The position numbers were made by a program, and so were the translations under genes. Below the pieces are notes generated by a model that saw only the letters and a program-made list of their open reading frames with translations, made no database searches and had not been told where the DNA came from. This document shows, piece after piece, positions 1 to 4,453 of a stretch of 6,282 nucleotides of DNA (positions are counted from its first letter, which is position 1; each line of letters begins with the position of its first letter). Source of the DNA: Clostridiales bacterium (GTDB taxonomy: Bacteria; Bacillota; Clostridia; Christensenellales; Aristaeellaceae); contig SFOF01000174.1 in the NCBI GenBank assembly GCA_004552515.1, forward strand, positions 1 through 6,282, in the 5' to 3' direction.

Positions 1-179
1 TGGATACATGAAGGTACAGTTGAAAAGATTCGGGCGATCAACGTTGCTGAATTCACGTTTCTGTTCCGGCATCCATTAACCTGCAAGGCTTTTCCCATTA
101 CGCCCTTATATTGATATAAACCGCCTTACACCCGGCAGGGCGCATTGTCTTACATCATAATTCACCGAATCAGCCGCGC
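1..179. other. Left edge, no confident gene; possible tail of an upstream coding region
   Basis: One plus-strand frame is open from the window edge to a TGA at 112-114 (37 codons). The peptide starts WIHEGTVEKIRAINV and resembles nothing I recognise. Its third-codon-position GC is about 46 percent by hand count, clearly lower than the strongly GC-biased third positions of the genes further right, so it is either an atypical or foreign gene end or chance. A second frame ends at 77-79. The terminator at 180-221 implies that a rightward transcript does enter from the left, which is the main reason to keep this open. A gene call would need the sequence to the left. Confidence 0.2.
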
Positions 180-221
180 GGAATCCTCATGCTTTGATAA
201 AGGGCATGAGGATTCCCTTTT
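180..221 (+). terminator. Intrinsic terminator, rightward
   Basis: Perfect 13-bp inverted repeat: left arm GGAATCCTCATGC at 180-192 and right arm GCATGAGGATTCC at 204-216, with an 11-nt loop that can close further by G-U pairs. It is followed by CTTTT at 217-221. There is no T-run on the opposite side, so it works as a rightward terminator, most likely for a transcript entering from beyond the left edge. The stem is less GC-rich than usual but long and perfect, and the T-tract is short. Confidence 0.75.
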
Positions 222-724
222 GCGCCTTCAGGGCAGCGCGCCGCCAGAACACAGGCAGCGCTGTTTCATATCCTGACAGCGGGCGATCGCAAAGCGTGCC
301 GAATGTACGGGCGTCCCATGAACGCCGCCTCTCCGCGAAGCAGGACGCGTGACAAGCTCCAACATACCGTGATGGAAAGCCGCTCTGTGCGGAAAGCATA
401 TATCCCCGATGAGGCGTGCAATACACGTTATCCGGCCATACGGCGCACGCGGCCGCTTCAAATTAGCGCGCTGCCGACAGGCTCCTGCGGGCCACGGCGC
501 AAAAATATACGCCAAAAGCTCAAAAAAAAGTTCTTTTCACGTGTCACAAAAGCCTTGCGCCTCTAATTTTTGCTAATTTATTGTAAATGTATTTCAGAAT
601 AAGTCGATTCGTATCGAAATTTTAGAATAATATTCCCCTCCAGGACGGAAAATATAAGGTTTTTCTGCATATTACATCGTGTTTATAAGCTATTCGCCAT
701 ATTTTATGAATGTTGAGCGTTTTA
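222..724. other. Gene-free stretch: anonymous GC-rich DNA, then an AT-rich tract
   Basis: About 500 bases without a supportable gene. From 222 to roughly 560 the composition is mixed, and the open frames present (such as 303-566 on the plus strand and 515-228 on the minus strand) lack ribosome binding sites and give arginine- and cysteine-rich peptides with no domain character. From about 560 to 724 the DNA becomes sharply AT-rich with many stop codons in all frames, as expected for upstream control DNA of the Spo0A-like gene. The only ordered element noticed is the inverted repeat at 604-617. The GC-rich half could be decayed coding sequence, but nothing identifies its source. Confidence 0.6.
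604..617. repeat. Short inverted repeat upstream of the Spo0A-like gene
   Basis: TCGAT at 604-608 and ATCGA at 613-617 are separated by TCGT, forming a 14-bp symmetrical site inside the AT-rich tract, about 145 bp upstream of the -10 box of the downstream promoter. It could be a binding site for a dimeric regulator. It is not a canonical 0A box (TGTCGAA core) and may be chance. Confidence 0.3.
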
Positions 725-754
725 TTTACATTTTTGACCAAAGTATGTTATAAT
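725..754 (+). promoter_or_regulatory. Sigma-A promoter with extended -10 for the Spo0A-like gene
   Basis: TTTACA (725-730, five of six matches to the -35 consensus) is separated by 18 bp from a perfect TATAAT at 749-754, which has the extended -10 dinucleotide TG at 746-747. Transcription should begin near 761, giving a leader of about 30 nt before the ATG at 792. A TTGACC at 734-739 is too close to the -10 box (9 bp) to be its -35 element. The promoter overlaps an in-frame ATG at 753, which rules that codon out as the start. Confidence 0.8.
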
Positions 755-791
755 GCTTACAGATGAACGAAGTGATGGAGTTGATTCAAAG

Positions 792-1487
792 ATGATCTAC
801 AAAGTGCTGCTCGCATTGAAGGACGCAACCTTGCTCAAAAGTCTCGCTCACGAAATCCGCGCGCGCCGGATCCCCTGCCACATCAGCGCCTTTCAATCGA
901 TCCCCGCGCTGATCGAGAGCAATTCCTTTGATTATGCGGACGCCGTGCTGCTGGACGCATCCCTGCTCAAAGCGGGCGCGCTCACGGAGACGCTCCTGCG
1001 CGGCGCGATGGGACGGCGGACGGTGGCCTTTGGCCGCGCGCCCAATGAACGGACGGCGTGCGACGCGCTGGAAGCCATGCTCATCGAGGGACAGAGCGCT
1101 TCAAGCTGGGACGCGGTGCGACTGCTCCTGGAAAGCCTGCCCCTGTCAACGACGCTGAAGGGCAGCCGGTACATAGAAACGGCGCTGCATCTGGCTCTGC
1201 GCATACCGGCGCTCATGGACAGCCTGAGAGACGGCCTGTACGCGCGCGTGGCCGAGCGCTGCAGCGCCAGCCCCGCCAGCGTGGAGCGGGACATCCGCTA
1301 TGCCATCGGCCAGTGCTGGGATCAGATGGAGGCGCGACAAAGGCGCGCTTTAACGCCGCACGGCACGAAGCTGCTGCGCCGCCTCAGTCAGCAGCAGCGC
1401 GAGATGGAAGCCCTCTGGCCGAGCGCCGTCTCTCAAGGAAAGACGCCCCATGCTCCCTCTGTCTCCAGGAAAAGGCGAAGCAAATAG
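792..1487 (+). CDS. Spo0A-like DNA-binding protein with degenerate receiver domain
   Basis: The 231-residue product is a probable transcription regulator. Residues about 107-178 align with the Spo0A effector domain: LKGSRYIETAL parallels the IKGYLYLREAI segment, and ASVERDIRYAI (about 162-172) parallels the SRVERAIRHAI recognition helix. The part after it, which in Spo0A carries FGYTV...KPTNSEF, is not conserved here and is replaced by a basic, Gln-rich tail ending RKRRSK. Residues 1-95 resemble a receiver: the strand ending in VLLD puts an Asp at residue 55, close to the Spo0A phosphorylation site, but the N-terminal acidic pair is replaced by Leu-Lys, so normal Mg-dependent phosphorylation is doubtful. 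I chose ATG 792 because the earlier in-frame ATG (753) lies inside the -10 box; GGAG at 777-780 is 11 nt upstream. The length is slightly below Spo0A (about 265). It is monocistronic and convergent with the next gene. The family call is firm; its targets and any sporulation role are unknown. Confidence 0.8.
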   Translation: MIYKVLLALKDATLLKSLAHEIRARRIPCHISAFQSIPALIESNSFDYADAVLLDASLLKAGALTETLLRGAMGRRTVAFGRAPNERTACDALEAMLIEGQSASSWDAVRLLLESLPLSTTLKGSRYIETALHLALRIPALMDSLRDGLYARVAERCSASPASVERDIRYAIGQCWDQMEARQRRALTPHGTKLLRRLSQQQREMEALWPSAVSQGKTPHAPSVSRKRRSK

Positions 1488-1855
1488 CGCGGGCGCGCAC
1501 TGGCGACTCAGGCCTGCGTTATGGAGAATGTTCCAGCGCGCGCCTCTCAAAGCACAAAGGGAAACGGCAGAAAATACCGCGCCCGGAAGCGTCCTTTCAA
1601 CGGCGGCGAATTAAAGCCGACTCCTCCAGCATACGGCAGGCGCGCCCTGAAGAATGTCTGAAAAAATGTCACAAGCTGCAATTTCAGCGCCTTTTCCGGC
1701 GCTTTCAAGGCAAAGGCCCTCGATTGAGCGCCCAAATCTGCGGCCCCTCCCTTTTCAGACACGCTCCGGATCTGATCGCCACGGCCAGACGGCAGAAATC
1801 GCCCAAATTGCGCCCATGGAATTTTGAAGCCCGCCGTGCCGGCAGCGCATGATTC
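1488..1855. other. Convergent intergenic gap with a possible weak terminator hairpin
   Basis: About 370 bases lie between two genes that converge. No credible gene was found: the frames open here continue out of neighbouring genes or give low-complexity basic peptides without ribosome binding sites. A hairpin AGCGCC / GGCGCT with a 6-nt loop sits at 1686-1703, followed only by TTTC on the plus strand and by no immediate T-run on the minus strand (a run of six T is seen on the minus strand about 20 bp further on, at 1666-1661). It could end transcription weakly from either side, but it is far (about 200 bp) from the Spo0A-like stop codon. Confidence 0.45.
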
Positions 1856-3061
1856 CTATGTTCGCCCGAGAGGAAGCGGTTCCTCCGCTCGCCGCGCCGC
1901 CGCGCCCCGAGCCAGCGACAGATCATCCCGCCGCCGGTTTTGGAGCGCCCCGAGCACGCTGGCGCGCCGCTCATAGCGATAATCCGTGCCATAGCGCGCG
2001 ATATAGCGCTCGACGGCGCGATGCGAGGGCAGCTCCTCGCCCGTGCCGACCACGCGCGACTGATGCGCGAAATACGCCTGACCGGCGGGCATCTGCTCCA
2101 CGGGAATGAGCGCGTCCCGTATCCGCGTGAGCGACGACTGCTCCTGCAAAACGGCACGCGCCGTATCGGAATGATCGCCCGGCACGAAAAAGGGCGGCAG
2201 CACCGCCGCATCCCCTTCGCTCTTTCCGGCCAGCGCCGAGGCATACGTCCGCTGACGCGCCTTGCGCGCCGCCATTTCATCCCAGAGCGCGACGAGCCGC
2301 GCATCGGTTTCACAGGCGCGCAGAGATTCAAACAGATACACCGCCGCCCGCCGCCGCCACAGCGCCCGTTCCGCAGCGGTCAGACGCGCGTCCCACAGCG
2401 ACGCGTAGGCCGCGGCCTGCTCTCCCAGAAGCAGCGCCGCCTCGGCGAACATGGGCCTCGCTTCCTCCTGCGCCATGGCCGTCCATTCGGCGTACAGCCG
2501 CTGGACGGCGCTCTTCACGCCGCTCTGGATAACCACGGCGTAAATCGCGGCGTGGGGCGCCGTCTCGAAGTCCAGCGGCTCGAACAGCGCGTCCTCAGGG
2601 GCGCGATGCTGCGCCGCGCATGGCCGGCCGGGCGTAATCTCACACAGGCCGTCCAGCGCGCTCTCGGCGGGCTTTTCCTGCTCGGCATCCATCAGATTGG
2701 CAAAGCGATACAGCCGGTCCGTCTCCTCGATCAGATAAAGCGCCAGCGCCGGACGCACCGGCCGCGCGCCCTTCATGCGATAGAATGCCGCGGTCAGCGA
2801 GGCCTGCGCCGCCTCCAAACGCACCGCGCGCTCAACCGGCAGGCAGGAGGGCAGCAGCGCCGCCAGCGCCAGCGCGTCCTCGTGAACCGCCCGTTCCAGC
2901 GCCGACAGCCGCCGTGCCCGCTCGGCCGGCTCGCCCGCCCAGAGACATGCATCCCCGCCGCTCTCATAGAGAAAGGCCAGCGTCAAACGCGCCCATGACC
3001 GCGCGCCCAGTCCCTTCATCGGCCGCGAAAAACGGCCCCAATCGATCGATTCAAACAGCAT
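1856..3061 (-). CDS. Uncharacterised 401-residue predominantly helical protein
   Basis: I do not recognise this family. The product is Ala-, Arg- and Glu-rich and reads as a chain of amphipathic helices with no signal peptide, no membrane segment and no obvious catalytic motif. Notable stretches are an aromatic- and Gly-rich N-terminus (LAFLYESGGDACLWAG, about 28-43), acidic helices around 108-124 (LYLIEETDRLYRFANLM) and 185-225 (several Glu, including E199, E200, E207, E214), and a distinct C-terminal segment at 340-375 rich in Tyr and Arg (ERYIARYGTDYRYERR). Regular Glu spacing and one ExxH at 57-60 could fit a ferritin-like helical bundle, but paired metal-binding motifs are not evident, so this is a weak guess. 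The ATG at 3061 is preceded by AAGGAG (3080-3075) and by a closer GGAG (3069-3066). The gene begins 69 bp after the MarR stop codon on the same strand with no terminator between, so the two are probably cotranscribed. The overlapping plus-strand frame is Arg/Pro/His-rich and is rejected as a shadow. Confidence 0.75.
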   Translation of the reverse strand: MLFESIDWGRFSRPMKGLGARSWARLTLAFLYESGGDACLWAGEPAERARRLSALERAVHEDALALAALLPSCLPVERAVRLEAAQASLTAAFYRMKGARPVRPALALYLIEETDRLYRFANLMDAEQEKPAESALDGLCEITPGRPCAAQHRAPEDALFEPLDFETAPHAAIYAVVIQSGVKSAVQRLYAEWTAMAQEEARPMFAEAALLLGEQAAAYASLWDARLTAAERALWRRRAAVYLFESLRACETDARLVALWDEMAARKARQRTYASALAGKSEGDAAVLPPFFVPGDHSDTARAVLQEQSSLTRIRDALIPVEQMPAGQAYFAHQSRVVGTGEELPSHRAVERYIARYGTDYRYERRASVLGALQNRRRDDLSLARGAAARRAEEPLPLGRT

Positions 3062-3130
3062 TGCGCTCCGTCGGCTCCTTCACACGCTCCTGATGGCAGT
3101 GTGTCCGGCCGGCGGCTCGATCATGCGCGC

Positions 3131-3598
3131 TTATCCTTCCCTGTTTTTTCCGCCCGCGGGGAATTTTTCCAGTATGCGATTGACCGTCTGCATGGCCGAA
3201 AGATAATCGTCCATGTCCTGCTCCTCGAGCTGATCGAAGACGCTGCTCAGGCGCGACTGCGTTTCCCGCGTCACCGCGCGCTGGAGCTCCAGCGCCTGGG
3301 GCGTACACTCGAGCCACACCTGCCGCCGGTTGTCCGGCAGACGAAGGCGCACAATCATCCCCTTGTCCTCGAGCTGATTGAGCGCCTTGGTCACCTGCTG
3401 CTTCTGCATCAGCGCGCGTTCGCTCAGCTCGCCCGCCGTGATGCGGCCCGCCTCGGCGATGATGCCCAGCAGAAGATACTGCGCCGGCGGCACGACGTCC
3501 CTGTGCAGCTCGCCGAATTTGCGCAGCACCTTTTCATTGTACAGCCGGTAAAAGATCATCATCTGATCGCTCAACGCGCGCGCCTTGCCGTGATTCAT
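3131..3598 (-). CDS. MarR-family transcriptional regulator
   Basis: A 155-residue dimeric winged-helix DNA-binding protein of normal MarR length. The N-terminal helix (about 5-30) is the dimerisation region. The DNA-binding part runs from about 37 to 105: ITAGELSERALMQKQQVTKAL (53-73) is the helix-turn-helix, followed by LEDKGMIVR (76-84) and the wing LPDNRRQVWLECT (87-99) with the family's characteristic D-x-R-R (D89-R92). C-terminal helices (101-145) complete the dimer interface. I chose ATG 3598 because GGGAGG at 3612-3607 lies 8 nt upstream. An upstream in-frame TTG at 3652 would add 18 residues but has a poorly placed ribosome site. It is the first gene of a leftward unit with the 401-residue protein and is divergent from the HEAT-repeat gene. 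The palindromes in the shared control region suggest autoregulation and control of the neighbour. No ligand or redox cysteine is evident (one Cys, residue 98, in the wing). Confidence 0.9.
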   Translation of the reverse strand: MNHGKARALSDQMMIFYRLYNEKVLRKFGELHRDVVPPAQYLLLGIIAEAGRITAGELSERALMQKQQVTKALNQLEDKGMIVRLRLPDNRRQVWLECTPQALELQRAVTRETQSRLSSVFDQLEEQDMDDYLSAMQTVNRILEKFPAGGKNREG

Positions 3599-3658
3599 GC
3601 CTTCTGCCTCCCAATTATGGCTTTTGTGTGAGAAAGAACGGAAAAACTTCAAAACCCC

Positions 3659-3686
3659 TTGACATCGCCCTTACTCATGGTATAAT
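3659..3686 (+). promoter_or_regulatory. Near-consensus sigma-A promoter for the HEAT-repeat gene
   Basis: Perfect TTGACA (3659-3664), 16-bp spacer and perfect TATAAT (3681-3686), with TG at 3678-3679 giving an extended -10. Transcription should start near 3693, leaving a leader of about 90 nt before the ATG at 3784. Such strength without control would be unusual, which makes the palindromes just downstream likely operators. Confidence 0.88.
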
Positions 3687-3696
3687 GACAGTAAAC

Positions 3697-3716
3697 AAAG
3701 ATTTACAGAAATCTTT
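3697..3716. repeat. Perfect 20-bp inverted repeat, possible MarR operator or leader hairpin
   Basis: AAAGATTT (3697-3704) and AAATCTTT (3709-3716) are exact inverted copies around ACAG. The element lies a few bases downstream of the predicted rightward start site and inside the leader of the leftward marR transcript. Symmetry, size and position fit a MarR-dimer operator that would block the rightward promoter. As RNA it forms an AU-rich 8-bp stem with a 4-nt loop. Next to it is only one extra T, so it is a poor terminator. Confidence 0.6.
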
Positions 3717-3729
3717 TGCTTCCGTTTCT

Positions 3730-3749
3730 GCCGCTATCATGATAACGGC
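3730..3749. repeat. 20-bp palindrome covering the marR -10 box, likely operator
   Basis: GCCGCTATCA (3730-3739) and TGATAACGGC (3740-3749) are inverted copies with a single mismatch per arm. The centre TATCATGATA includes the -10 box of the leftward promoter (3744-3739). Its centre is 33 bp from the centre of the palindrome at 3697-3716, about three helical turns, so two dimers could sit on roughly the same DNA face. The sequence of the arms differs from that of the first palindrome, so the two sites might bind different proteins. Operator function is inferred from position and symmetry. Confidence 0.6.
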
Positions 3750-3767
3750 TGCGCGGCAATTTGTCAA
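3739..3767 (-). promoter_or_regulatory. Leftward sigma-A promoter for marR
   Basis: On the minus strand TTGACA (3767-3762, perfect) is separated by 17 bp from TATCAT (3744-3739, five of six matches). Predicted start is near 3732, giving a leader of about 134 nt to the marR ATG at 3598. The -35 box lies just upstream of the ribosome binding site of the HEAT-repeat gene. The promoter therefore lies within the transcribed leader of the opposing gene, and the two transcripts overlap by roughly 40 nt. Confidence 0.7.
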
Positions 3768-3783
3768 GGATGGAGGAGTTTTT

Positions 3784-4119
3784 ATGTTGTTCGGAAACAA
3801 ATTCGAGAAAATCGCCAAGCTGGCCGAGAAGGGTGAGGAAGAAAAGCTCGTCTCCTTTGTGAACGACAAGCATGAGGACGTGCATCTGGCCGCGATCGAC
3901 GCGCTGGGCCGCTGCTCGGGCGACGTCGCCTTCAATGCGCTCGTGCCGCTGGTTCACTCGCCCGACAAGCAGACGCGCATCCACGCCGCCGGCGCGCTGT
4001 GCGCCATGAACGATCCCAAGGCCCGCGCGCACCTGGAGCATCAGCGCAGCACCGAGCAGGATAGCGACGTACTCAAGGCGATAGAGGAGTCTCTTTCCAA
4101 GATCAAGGATCGTATCTGA
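3784..4119 (+). CDS. Small HEAT-repeat protein
   Basis: A 111-residue, probably cytosolic protein built of helical HEAT-like repeats, a fold that generally serves protein-protein contact. After an amphipathic lead helix (FEKIAKLAEKGEEEKLVSFV, 7-26), repeat-like helix pairs lie at about 29-58 (EDVHLAAIDALGRC, then FNALVPLVHS) and 60-88 (DKQTRIHAAGALCAM, then ARAHLEHQ), with a final helix at about 93-109. The Asp plus V/T-x-x-x-A-A-x-A-L pattern at the head of each pair is the usual HEAT signature. There is no enzymatic motif, signal peptide or membrane segment. The ATG at 3784 follows GGAGGAG (3772-3778) by 5 nt; the frame stays open upstream into the promoter, so earlier starts are excluded. 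It is monocistronic, bounded by a strong promoter and a strong terminator, and divergent from the MarR gene. Its partner is unknown. Homologous architecture is common in small clostridial hypothetical proteins. Confidence 0.82.
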   Translation: MLFGNKFEKIAKLAEKGEEEKLVSFVNDKHEDVHLAAIDALGRCSGDVAFNALVPLVHSPDKQTRIHAAGALCAMNDPKARAHLEHQRSTEQDSDVLKAIEESLSKIKDRI

Positions 4120-4142
4120 CCGAAATCTCATCAAAAACACAT

Positions 4143-4182
4143 CGCGCCGTCCGAGGGGCTTTTCCCCCGGACGGCGCGTTTT
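4143..4182 (+). terminator. Strong intrinsic terminator of the HEAT-repeat gene
   Basis: A 10-bp GC-rich stem, CGCGCCGTCC (4143-4152) with GGACGGCGCG (4169-4178), is extended inward by one G-C pair and, past a bulged A at 4154, by GGGG/CCCC, with loop CTTTT. TTTT follows at 4179-4182. It lies 24 bp after the stop codon. Confidence 0.93.
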
Positions 4183-4390
4183 GCGCTATTAACGGATGGT
4201 GATCGTCCGCGCGGCGCTCGGATCCCCGCAATTTGACCGGCGCGCTTTTCAGCGGAAATCAAATCCGCAAAGCCCCCGCGGACTCGACCGCCGCGATTCT
4301 CAATGGGAGCGTATATCCCCTAACCCCATTTCAAGGATGAAGCCTCACAGCCTGTCACTAATATCAGGGCCTTCAGACGCAGAGGCGCCG

Positions 4391-4444
4391 AAAAACGCCG
4401 GAGCCGCCGCTTAATGAGCCTTTGAAGCAGACTCTGCTCCGGCG
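4391..4444 (-). terminator. Intrinsic terminator of addB, leftward
   Basis: On the minus strand, starting 9 bp after the addB stop codon, a 9-bp stem CGCCGGAGC (4444-4436) pairs with GCTCCGGCG (4404-4396) and is followed at once by TTTTT (4395-4391). The enclosed 31 nt contain further small symmetrical bits, so the loop is longer than usual. Together with the terminator at 4143-4182 it separates two convergent genes; the roughly 210 bp between the two terminators holds no credible gene. Confidence 0.82.
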
Positions 4445-4453
4445 AAAATCCTC

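Noticed and set aside
734..739. TTGACC as the -35 box of the Spo0A-like promoter, or as part of a 0A box
   Set aside because: Only 9 bp separate it from TATAAT, and it does not match the TTCGACA core of a 0A box.
753..791. Thirteen-codon N-terminal extension of the Spo0A-like protein from the ATG at 753
   Set aside because: That ATG overlaps the last bases of a perfect TATAAT -10 box, so it cannot be transcribed from this promoter; the receiver-like strand begins just after ATG 792.
1940..2998. Long plus-strand open frame of 352 codons antisense to the 401-residue gene
   Set aside because: Its product is Arg/His/Pro/Gln-rich with no domain character, typical of the complement of a GC-rich gene; the minus-strand product has normal composition and a ribosome site.
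3080..3124. Fourteen-codon frame (MIEPPAGHTAIRSV) on the minus strand between marR and the 401-residue gene
   Set aside because: It has a weak purine-rich stretch upstream and a stop touching the next gene's AAGGAG, but it is too short and of too ordinary a sequence to support as a gene.
3599..3652. Eighteen-residue N-terminal extension of the MarR protein from TTG 3652
   Set aside because: Non-ATG start with a poorly spaced ribosome site; ATG 3598 has GGGAGG 8 nt upstream and gives the usual MarR length.
3697..3717. Leader hairpin as a riboswitch-type or attenuator terminator
   Set aside because: The stem is AU-rich with only one T beyond the arm and no alternative pairing was seen; an operator explains its position better.
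3628..3783. N-terminal extension of the HEAT-repeat protein
   Set aside because: The extension runs through a near-consensus promoter and both palindromes, while GGAGGAG sits at the right distance before ATG 3784.
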